Source of the DNA: Euglena gracilis
Lineage: Eukaryota > Euglenida > Euglenophyceae > Euglenales
Direction: 5' to 3'
Assembly: GCA_039621445.1 (NCBI GenBank)
Contig: CP154956.1
Span: forward strand, 68,332,452-68,396,451
Length of the DNA: 64,000 nucleotides
The notes under the pieces were generated by a model. That model saw nothing but the letters and a program-made list of their open reading frames with translations. It made no database searches and had not been told where the DNA came from. Of this stretch, positions 1 to 9,207 are shown one piece after another. The first letter of the stretch is position 1, and the number at the start of each line of letters is the position of its first letter. A program made the translations under genes and the position numbers.

Positions 1-1605
1 TTTGGCGCATCTTCGGAAATGCATACTGCCCAATTGCGGTGTGAAACCCGCCGTTGGTTGGACACATTATCCAAACCCACAGACAAGTCATGCACATTTT
101 GCTCCAAATGCTCAACGAGTTGGAGTTGGCGGCAAATACAGTCAACTTCATCCTCCAAAGCGCAAATACGCTTGCGGTAACGGGAAAAGTCATCCAAGTG
201 CGGAATCCTTTCGTAAATTCTGGTAACATCTTGGACAAGTTTTCCGTGAGACTTATCCAATAATTGGAGTTGTCCCATTAATGCTTTTACAGCGTTTGAC
301 AGAATCTGCAAAGGTGATGTTACCTTGGTTGGTGTGGTGGTGGGTGCAACCGGTGCAGGGTTATCCGACGACGCGGTTGTGGTACCCACGTGCAAATTTC
401 CGGGTTGTGGGTTATCCAAAAACGTGGAAATTCGCTCATCTAACCTGGTAATCTCACTTCGCGTGGATCGGGCGTTCCAATTCACCGATTCCCCAAGCCG
501 TAATAGGCTGTTGCAGAAATCTTGCAAGGTCTCCTGATTGTTAGAGAGCATTTTGTCATAAAATGCCTTGAAATCAGGGTTCTCGGTAATCAGAGTTCCC
601 GGATTACCTGCAGGAAAAGACTGCATTTCCGTCACTTTGGTAGACACCGATGCATACCAGGTCTGGAGTTCCCCAATAGCAGTCTGAATACCGCTAATGT
701 CCGGAACTCGGTGGGAAAGTGCGGAATAGCTTGGTTCCAAACCCGCAATGGCCGAGTTAGTCCCGCCAATGTCGGATTGCAACTGGAACTGCAGAGAATC
801 CTGCCGTTGTGCTACTTCCGCTACTTTCGCGCTCAGATTTTATAATCAAACCGATTCGCGTCAGAATAGCAGGTTTTCTGCTCCAAACGGGAAAGTCGCT
901 CGTCCAACTGCCGCACATACGTGTCGGAAGCAAAATTCTCGTTGGCTTGTGACTGGAATTGCCGGAACGTTTCCGTTTCATCACACAACTGCATAATGCG
1001 GTGTTGCGCTTCATGGAAAGTTGCGGACAGTGTGGTGAAAAGGTCCATCGACACAAATCCACCACCCTTTGTTGTTGCAGACGAGGAATCTCGTGCATGC
1101 AACTGTTGTAGCAAATGCAACAATGCGGATGAACAGGACTCCATTTGTCCCGAGAACTGTTGTAGTGAGTCATGCAAGTGCAGAAACTTGGAGTCATTCC
1201 GTGTTTCCGCTTCATGCATGCATTCACTAATTTGCCGGAAGTTTTGCGGGAGTTGTTGGCACATTTTGTCAAAGGTTTCCCGAAAGTTTGCAAGGTCAAT
1301 ACCCGCACTTTCGAAATTCCTCTGGCAATATTTGCCAACTTCCTGCAAGTAATTCCAGCAGTATTTCATCTTGGTGAAGACATGTTTTTCGTTGTCCTCA
1401 TCAAACTGAAGCACTTTGTTGAGTGCGGTTGCACAATCTGCAACGCACTGTTGCACATGATTGAACTGCCTCACAAGGGGGTGATCCCCTGGAAGCCGAG
1501 CAACGATATCCTGCACATCGTCAGCAGTGAGGAGCTCCCCAGTGCCCTTCCCATAGCCGTCCGTGGGTTCGGACGTACCAGAGAATTCTGGTACCACTAG
1601 GCGAG
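1..1605 (-). pseudogene. gag of G1a, distal part (runs off the window)
   Basis: This continues the gag begun at 14110. Removing G2 and one copy of its CGAG duplication joins base 13641 to 1601 with the codon phase intact. The frame is open to a stop near 833. Beyond that, homology to the gag of G1b resumes in another frame to the window edge, so there is at least one frameshift near 835. The protein is long, helical and Gln/Leu-rich. Shared blocks with G1b include the LNKVLQFDEDN, EAETRNDSKF, DISGIQ and LDDFSRYRKR motifs. It retains a stretch of about 50 residues that is deleted in G1b. It should form the virus-like particle; the capsid core and zinc knuckles would lie outside the window. Confidence 0.8.
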
Positions 1606-2401
1606 TGTTCACCGGCCCCACCCCCTGTGCGCCGCCGGTCGCCCCCGCGACCGGCGAGTCCCGGTGGGCCGAGGGCCCGGGGGGGTCCTCGCCGTCGTGG
1701 AGAACCACCGACAGCCGGGGGGTGGGTGTTTCCGGGGCGGGGCCTGCGCTTTTTCTGGGGGTTGGTGGGCTCAGGCCAACTCCCTTTTTTTCACCCAGGT
1801 GTTTTCCTCTACCACAGCCGGTGCGTAGGATCGTTTTTTAATGTTTTCTGAAAATTTGGTGAACACCAAAAAATCTGCCATTTGGTGTGAAAATCTCACC
1901 TCTCTCTCTCTCTCACGCACACCTTGTACGCAAAAACCAACCCACTGAATCTGAAATGAATCCCAACCCACCGGAGAAGCAATCACAATGTTGGAAATCT
2001 GTGAGAGTGACTGAATGTGATGGAAAAAACAACCTGGGGCAAGGAAGAGGGGTATAGGGTATGTAGGCGGCGGTGAGGGTGGCGGTGTTGTAGGTTCTCC
2101 TTGATTTCAATACCAACTTGAATTCAATAACTCCACCAATAATGTAATGACCAACAATGTAACTGCCAATTCCAATTCAACAATGTGATTGATCAAATCC
2201 AATTCAATGTATTTCCTCTTTGCCAAATGATGGGGAAAACCCCTCAAGTTCTGTGAAAAAAAAGAATTTGAAAGGTCTTTGAAATTTGACCCGCTTCCAA
2301 TTCATGTCGCGGGTTTTTTTAACTGGTTGGCTGTTACCCGCGACATTGAAATTTGCGCTTTCTGGCAATTTTTGGCTGCCGGCGAAAGCCGGCGGCCGAC
2401 A
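1606..2401 (-). repeat. 3' LTR of G2
   Basis: It matches 12844-13640 almost base for base. Differences are scattered substitutions and a one-base difference in a T run near 1836. It contains a CT microsatellite near 1903-1915 and a short GC-rich hairpin near the start of the LTR in transcription sense (CCGGCGAAAGCCGGCGG on plus, 2380-2396). Short open frames across it on both strands are not taken as genes. Confidence 0.93.
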
Positions 2402-2412
2402 CCCCCTCCCTT
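2402..2412 (-). other. Polypurine tract of G2
   Basis: On the minus strand an uninterrupted purine run ending in five G lies immediately before the TG of the 3' LTR. This is where plus-strand synthesis is primed in LTR retroelements. A second, longer C/G run region (2430-2640) lies just beyond. Confidence 0.8.
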
Positions 2413-2659
2413 GCGACCTTAGTCGGACACCAAAAATTCGCCCCCCCCCCCGTTCCTCAACAATGGGGGGGAAATCCTCCATTCGGCACTCTTTCATCCA
2501 AAGCCTATGTCCCACACCCATTCTTCCTTGAATCAACAAATGGGAAACAAAATTCAGGGACTATGGCTTTCAAGTGCCTTCGAACCTTTTGGGAAAAACT
2601 CGGTTCACCAAGCAATGAATATTTGGCTGCCCCCCCCCCCCGCTTCTCACGGGTGGTAT

Positions 2660-3030
2660 GAGGGTCTTCACCAAGATCTGCCCCCCCCCCTTCCAACGGG
2701 TCGGGGGATTTTTGGTAAAAATTCGGTTGGCGCACCCCCCCCTTTCGGGTCGGGGGGATTTTTGGTTTAAATTCGCCACGCCCCCCCCCTCCTCGGGCCG
2801 GGGGGTTTTTTGTCAAAAAATCAAGCGCCCCCCCCCCTCCTCGGGCCGGGGGGATTTTTTTAAAAATTCAAGCGCCCCCCCCCCCTCCTCGGGCCGGGGG
2901 GATTTTTGTCCAAAAATCAAACGCCCCCCCCCCTCCTCGGGCCGGGGGGATTTTTGTCAAAAAAAATCAAACGCCCCCCCCCCCTCCTCGGGCCGGGGGG
3001 ATTTTTGTCAAAAAATCAAACGCCCTGGGG
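2660..3030. repeat. 48-bp minisatellite in the 3' non-coding part of G2
   Basis: Tandem units carry a C8-10 run, CTCCTCGGGCCGGGGGG, a T-rich stretch and AAAAATCAAACG. The CCTCGGGCCG core recurs at about 2791, 2839, 2887, 2935 and 2986, a spacing of 48 (last 51). Two or three degenerate units precede these. It sits between the end of pol and the PPT. Open frames through it read as repeated PPPSSGRGDF and are not considered genes. Confidence 0.9.
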
Positions 3031-3470
3031 AATTTTTGTCAAACCGAAAGGGGGCTCATTATGTGACCATGGACTCCCAACCACATCATCCACATATCCG
3101 ATGCTTTGAAAAGGAATCCTTACAACACCACCATATGGGACGTGACGGCAATGTGGGGTAAGGTGTAAGGGCAGCGGGGTAAGGTAGAGGGAGGGAAGGG
3201 AGACAGCGGACGGCAATATAGCGAACGTGCAGCGAATATACTGTGGTGCCCCGGCCCCCTTGCGGGGCCTTTTTTTTTTTACCTTTCTCCATTCTCCTTG
3301 CAAATCCTTGCATTTGTACATTCTCTCCTTTACACGCTCCTGCGTGTGTGCGTGCACTCACACCCACACGGACGTGCAAATTCGGTTTTTGAATTTTGAA
3401 AACAGCACTTTGCCTTCCCATTAGGCTCACCGTAGAGCCTTGGACAGGGCCTTATGGCTCACCTTAGAGC
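3031..3470 (-). other. G2 3' untranslated region, no gene seen
   Basis: This lies between the pol stop codon and the minisatellite. It has pyrimidine-rich and GT-rich simple sequence and no open frame with recognisable content on either strand. Confidence 0.6.
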
Positions 3471-6400
3471 CTATGGCCCACTGTCAATTTTTAGTTCGGA
3501 CATTATGTCCATTTTCACTTTTTTCTCACGACAATACTTTACAAACTCCCCACTGAATCCGTGAATGAAATTTCCAGCCGGTTCCCAGGTTTCCTCCCCG
3601 TCCTCATATCCGACCCACTTTGTTAAAAACTCCCACTTTCCATCTTTTCCTTTTCGGTGCCTTAAAATTTTTTCCACCTCCCACTCATCAGGTAATGCCT
3701 CTTCTTCTTTTTCGGTCCGTTTATAATAAAAAAGAGGCACCCCCTTACCTTCCACTTGGGGTTCCCGATACTCCTTCAAAAAACTCCTATGAGCCTTTGT
3801 CTCCACCCCAGGTTTCATTTCGATTACATAACTTCGTTCCCCCTCTCTACCCTTCACGACCCCAGGTCCCACCCACCTAGAGTCAAGCTTCTCACCCGAC
3901 CCCTCGGGTCTCCTATACCAAACCGTCGTCCCCACCTTTAGGGGTTCCATTTCTTTCCTCCCCTTATTTATCCTTGCCACCTCCTCCTCATGCTTTTTGT
4001 TGAGTATCCTAGCCACCCTCCCATCAATGTCTTGCATCCTATGGAAAAACTCCACCGAATCCTCACATTCTTTGGGTGGTTGGTAGGGTACCCCTGCTAA
4101 TGGTCTTTCCCTTCCAGTCACAATTTCATATGGGCTCAATCCGCTTTCCCCCTTTACGTCATGAATTCGGTCCAAAACTTGGGGTAAAGCTTCAACCCAA
4201 TTAATTTTTTCCTCCACGTACAATTTTCTCAACACCTCCATCACCTGTTGTCCGGCTCTTTCAACCCTCCCGTTTGCTTGGTGGTGGTACGCTTTGGAAT
4301 ACGCTTGTCTAATCCCCAAAAGTGCACACATGTTTTTCCACCAAGTGCTTGTAAAATGGCTCCCTTGGTCACTTGAGATGACCGAGGGAACCCCAAAAGG
4401 CCTCCACTGACTTTTCACCATTTCCTTAGCCAACTTGGCACCGGTTAACCCCTTGTCCTTGCATGCAACCCCCACAATCCATCCCGAATGCCTATCCACA
4501 CACAAGGCTAGGGTGTCATACTCCCCCCCGTCGTGTAAAACCCTTGGCATTCGAAACAAATCGATGGCAACACTTGTCATTAGTGCAGGGGGTATGGGTG
4601 TGGACTCAATCGGTCCTTTCAAACTCTCCCCCCTCACACTCGCTTGGCATGTGGAACAATTTTTGCTGCAATTTTGGTTGAGTTGTTTTGCAGCCTTTTC
4701 ATCAGCCCAAACAAAACGGATTGCCATGTGTTTCCAAACTTTTTCAGGGCCAACGTGCCCCAAAAACTCGTGAATTTCTTGAATCACCAAGTGTTGAAAA
4801 CTTTCAGGCACACACAACTTTTCTTCAAAAAACAATTGGCCATTTAGCACTTTGAAGCCCTTTGGCCAAATTGAATCGCCTTTGGTAGCTACCCATTTTT
4901 CTTTCCATGTGGGGCATCGGGAATATGCTTCCCCCCAATCACGCTCCCATACGGGCTTAATATCCTTAGGGGTCGTACTTGGCAGGGCGTCCCCCACTTC
5001 CATACGAGTGTCCCCCCTCGAACTTTCAGCCGTCTCCGGGACAGGGGTCGTCTCCCCCCCCACTTTCTCATCCCAAAAATGAACTCGTTTCTTTTCTTTC
5101 CTGGGCCCTTGTGAGTGGGTGTCCACAGGGGTGTCTTTTCCTCCTGGGTCTACCCCACCCTCGGTTCCCCTCCTTGTGCACTCTCCTTTTTCCTCCTCGG
5201 GTGTTACGTTTTTGCCACTACGGGTTGTCACCCCCCGTATCCAGGCATTACGTAAATTGGGCTGGTTTTTGATTCTTATCTCCAAACACTGTTTTTCCTC
5301 TTCTTTTTCCTCCCGGATAAAATTTTCCATTTCATCCTTGTCTTCGGCAGACCCGTGCTTACTTATGTCCCTTAGGGCCTGTGAGGCTGGGTATGCCCAC
5401 CGACTAAGGATATCGGCTATGGTGTTTTCTTTACCCGGGATATATCCCACCGTCAAATCATACTTGGAGAAAATTTGGTGCCATCTCGCCCTCCTCCCAA
5501 CCGGACCACTGGGGGTGTCTAGGACTTCCCTTGTCCAAGACTCCAAACTTTGGTGGTCGGTTAAAACCAAAACGGGTTGCAATCCAATCCAACTCTCCCA
5601 TTTTTGTAGTGCCAAAATTATGGCATACGTCTCCAACTCCCTGGGGGTCCATTTTCTTTGCCCCTCGGTCAATTTTCGAGACATAAAAGCCACTGGCACA
5701 GTTTTTTTCTCAATCACATCCTGGGCTGTGGGTCTTCCTCCCCCCTCCTTCATTTGCTCTAACGTTGCCCCAACGGCGTACCCACTGGCATCAACCCTTA
5801 GCACAAAGGGTTTACCTGGGTCTACTCGTTGCAACATCAGGCCCGAACACAACCTTTTTTTCAGTTCCTCAAAAGCTTTTAAATCCTCCCCATCAAATTC
5901 CACAGGTTTTCGACTTCCTTTCTTTCCCACCTCCCTGGGGACTTTCAATTTGTCTTGCAGCCGGGCAGCTACTTCCGCATACATGTGAATGTATGCATTG
6001 TAATAATTTCTGAATCCCAAAAAGGCTCTCAAAGCCGTAATTGTTTTTGGAACCTCCCACTTTTCGATCGCTCGTAACTTACCCGGTGCAGGCCTCCTAG
6101 TCCCATTTCCTAAAATCTGTCCACAAAATTCGACCTCCTCCACAAAAAGTTTGGCTTTGAATTCATCAGCCACCAAAAGTTCTGTTTTCAGCACTTCCAA
6201 CACCCTCCTCAAATCTTTTTCGTGTGCCCCCACCAGGTCCTCCCCTTCCCCGACCGTTGTCCCCACCAGTATATCATCTATGTACCCTGTGGCGATATCC
6301 CTTACTGGTGTCAAACGGTCATCGATCATTTGCTGAAATTGTTGGGGGGCATTTGTCAAACCCATCACGTTCACCCTCCACTGAAAAATGCCTTTGGGGG

Positions 6401-8430
6401 TAAAACAACACGTTATGGGTCGACTTTCTGGGTGTAAAGGTTGTTGGTGAAAAGCTTGCTTCAAATCGATGATCGAAAACATTTGGTTTGCACCATGTTT
6501 GACCAAAATGTCTTCAATTTTGGGTAGGGGGTAGTTGCATCGCCTTGTTTGGCTGTTTGGGCCCCTGAGGTCCACCACCCCCCTCCAAGGAAAATCGTTG
6601 GATTTTATTGGAACTGGAAAAGTCTGGGACAACCATTCTGAATTTTTGGCTGTGGCTGGCTCAATGTATTTTTTGTCGAGCCAGTCTTGTGTGATTTTTT
6701 CAAGTGCCTCTTTCCTCTCACCATGCATGAAAAAAGGCTTCTGTCTGGTTGGCTTTGCCCCCTCCTTCAAAGGTATGTATGCATAACCATATTGCCCTCT
6801 TTCGGGGGGGTCTGGAAATGGCGATGACCGAAATACCGTCCCCCGGTAATCTTCCAAAACTTGTGCCCTCAACTTGACTACCCGTTCCTCCTCTTTTTTG
6901 TCCTCCCCCTCCCTTGCAATTATCATTCGGTTGATAACTTGCACTGGGGGGTCACTCCCCTCCAAATTTGTGGCTACCTCCCTCAGGTCCTCATCACTCA
7001 AAAATTGCAATTCCTGGTCCAACCCCTCCAATGACAAACAAAGACCAAGTTTTTGCAACCCAAACGAAGACGTCCGTCCGTCCGCCACCGCCACACTGTC
7101 CACTGAAAATTTTATGTCATCCCTGAATTTTTGCGGACCCCTCCGTCTTTCAACACCCCGCAGAAAAATCAGGTCGGGGCTGTCTTTCACCAATGCCTTG
7201 TGGTGTGGAAAAATTCCCAGTTTTGCTTCTGCCAACCATGGATAAGAAAGAATTGCATCAACTTTGATGTTTGCCTCATAAAATTCAACCTCATATTCCA
7301 CACACTCAATTTCCCTTTCCTCATTCCAATTTTGTTGAAGGATCATTTTCACCTTTGCACATCTGCTCCCCCCCGCCAAAGTTTGCCCATTGGCAGTTTC
7401 AAACCTTAACGGGTCCTTAGCAGGATACATTAGGTGGTCCCCTATCAACCCTTGTCGAATGAGGTTTGCCTCCGCCCCCGTGTCAATCAAAATTCTGGCC
7501 GTTTTTTCCTCCCCACTTGCCAACTGAATCTGGGTTTTTAACAGAAGTTGTCTGTCCTCCCCGAGTTTCTTTGCTCCTCCCCGAGTTTTCGTCCCCCTCG
7601 ACATTCTTTTTTTCAGCCGCACCAATTTTTTCTTCCCTGGGGCTGCCCCCCCCTGGGAGGGTTGCCTTCTATCGATCAACAAGGCCCACACCCCCCAACG
7701 GGTTCCCCTCAAAATCCTCCCATCAGCCTCAAACAACTTTGTCCCCTTGGGAAAATAAATCTTTTTGACAGCCATAGCCACCAGATTTTTCACCCACCTC
7801 CTATTCCAGTCTGGGCAAATACAAATTGCCCGACAATTGGAATTTTGCAATTTTTCAGCTACCTCAGGCCACAAAGTCCAGGGGGGGTTCATCCACAACG
7901 TTTCCTCCATCCCCCAATCCTTTTTCATGGCATCGTCATCCTCCCCGTAAAACTTTTCACACCTGGCATTTTGGCTGGTTGCAAAACAATCCCGTTCCGC
8001 CTTAACCCGAAATTCCTTCTCAATTTCCTCCATACAAACTTTCCTAACAGCATAATCCTCCCTACGATATCCGCTTTTTCGTTCCAACACGGTTAACAAA
8101 TACTCCACCAGTTGTTTGGGCATACTCCATTTTTTCTGGGTGCCAACTGTCATTCCATATCCTCCCAACTTTTCTCGGTGACTCCTCCCCCCAGGAATCA
8201 AATTCGGGCAGGTCTGGCCATCACAAAGTTTGTTTTGTAGCTTGCTCAGGTTTTCGCTCCCCAAGATTCGGGTGGGCTTTTGATATCCCCAATCTGAAAA
8301 TTGACAATAATCAACATCGACAAAAGTCAGATTTTGAACACAGGGTCTTTTCCGCAAAAGTCCATGACGGGGATTTTCAATCCACCACAATTTTGGCTTG
8401 AAATATTCAACAATCTCCAAAGTTTTTTTT
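3471..8430 (-). CDS. pol: G2 Pol: (methyltransferase end), Dam-like, protease, RT, RNase H, integrase, chromodomain
   Basis: This is a frame of about 1,699 codons if counted from 8570, and it is used from the homopolymer at 8423-8430 onward. Counting from 8570, the end of the cytosine methyltransferase carries ENP at residues 65-67. A Dam-like domain carries NPPW at 228-231. The aspartic protease has DTG at 363-365. The reverse transcriptase has IDLKQAFHQ near 701 and YIDD at 763-766. RNase H starts at VDASGYAVG near 926 and has TDHQSLESW further on. The integrase has an HHCC zinc site (HEFLGH...CSTC), then catalytic AIDLF, SSDQGSHF and GRVERAG. A C-terminal chromodomain has WVGYEDGEETWEP, which in chromoviruses guides integration to marked chromatin. 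All catalytic residues look present. It is read with the methyltransferase as one polyprotein if the A8 run is corrected by one base. Confidence 0.93.
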
Positions 8431-8928
8431 GACCAACCGATCTGCCCCCTCCAAATTTCTGACTCCCAATGTTTTGGCCAAGCTATATTCTGTACAGGGC
8501 ACCCCCGCAGCGATGATCTGAAAATATCCGGGGGGGTACCTCCAATATCTCCACTCCAAAATATTTGCACAGTGGGTTGGGTTAAATCTGGGGTTTATGT
8601 CCACTGACACAACCTTAAACCCCGGCTCTCTCAGGCAATCCCCAACTGAGCCTTTGCCGCAAAAAAGGTCTAAAGCTCTTTTCTTTACGGAAGGCTGTGC
8701 ACGATCCCTTATGGGATCTGATTTTTTACAGATTTGGGCCGAGTCACAGATTTGCACGTCACGCATGCACGCACCCGACACACTGGACACACCTTGCACA
8801 GAAGTCTCCTGGGATGGCAGATTTTTCATCGTGTTTTCACTCACACGAGATTTTTCTTGCCACCTGGGATTTACGTATGTCTTTGTGTGGGGCTGGGTAT
8901 GCGAGCCCGGGGCGGCTCCCGCCCCCAA
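8407..8928 (-). CDS. C5 cytosine DNA methyltransferase domain at the start of G2 Pol
   Basis: The Pol N-terminus carries methyltransferase motif I (LDLFCGKGSVGD, minus strand near 8680-8646), a motif IV Pro-Cys (GVPCTEYS, near 8510-8480) and, in the following frame, motif VI ENP (near 8380). A DYCQFSDWGYQKPTRI block resembles the region after motif VIII in small phage-type enzymes. The domain is compact, about 170 residues, with no visible target-recognition insert. The reading frame breaks in an A8 run; one fewer A makes it continuous with the rest of Pol. It probably methylates cytosine in DNA, perhaps the element's own copies; target and activity are inferred. A similar gene capture is published for other algal retrotransposons. 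Confidence 0.87.
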   Translation of the reverse strand: MGAGAAPGSHTQPHTKTYVNPRWQEKSRVSENTMKNLPSQETSVQGVSSVSGACMRDVQICDSAQICKKSDPIRDRAQPSVKKRALDLFCGKGSVGDCLREPGFKVVSVDINPRFNPTHCANILEWRYWRYPPGYFQIIAAGVPCTEYSLAKTLGVRNLEGADRLVKKNFGDC

Positions 8929-8949
8929 CGGTCCACCCCGGCTATCCTA
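8929..8949 (-). promoter_or_regulatory. Probable gag-pol UAG readthrough site
   Basis: Gag ends with TAG at 8949-8947. The frame after the stop stays open straight into the methyltransferase, and there is no ATG before it in the first codons. The stop is followed by G and then a G-rich stretch, the general setting in which gammaretroviral-type suppression of UAG occurs. Function is inferred from frame and context. Confidence 0.55.
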
Positions 8950-9207
8950 GCCTCGGTTTCCTTTCCCCCTCCCTTTGCCTTTGCCTTTTCCACCATCCTG
9001 GCCCTTTCCCCTAGACCAATCATTTCCATTGTTTCCTTTCCCCCAAGAATTGTTTCCTTTGCCCTTTCCTTTGCCTTTTCCTTTGCCACCACCAGACTGT
9101 GAATCAAAATTCTGTTGATTTGAGTGCCACCACTGATTTCCCTGAAAATTGGCATTGGCATTGGAATTCCACCCAGAATCGTTTCTCCATCCCCCCCCCA
9201 TTGCCAA
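8947..9207 (-). CDS. gag: C-terminal nucleic-acid-binding tail of G2 Gag
   Basis: This frame follows the main gag frame across a G9 run (C9 at 9191-9199 on plus). With eight G the two are continuous. It encodes an Asn/Trp/Gly-rich segment and then repeated Lys-Gly (GKGKGKGKG and GKGKGKGRGKG). It probably replaces the usual CCHC zinc knuckle as the basic RNA-binding tail; no zinc knuckle is present. It ends at the UAG before Pol. Confidence 0.75.
   Translation of the reverse strand: MAMGGGWRNDSGWNSNANANFQGNQWWHSNQQNFDSQSGGGKGKGKGKGKGNNSWGKGNNGNDWSRGKGQDGGKGKGKGRGKGNRG

Noticed and set aside
1771-1986. Minus-strand frames inside the G2 LTRs as genes
   Set aside because: They are present in both LTRs, start with non-ATG codons or low-complexity sequence, and show no motif; at most an N-terminal extension of gag.
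9104-9190. Last residues of the main G2 gag frame as the true C-terminus
   Set aside because: After the G9 run this frame loses its composition, while the alternative frame gives a Lys/Gly-rich tail ending at the UAG in phase with Pol.
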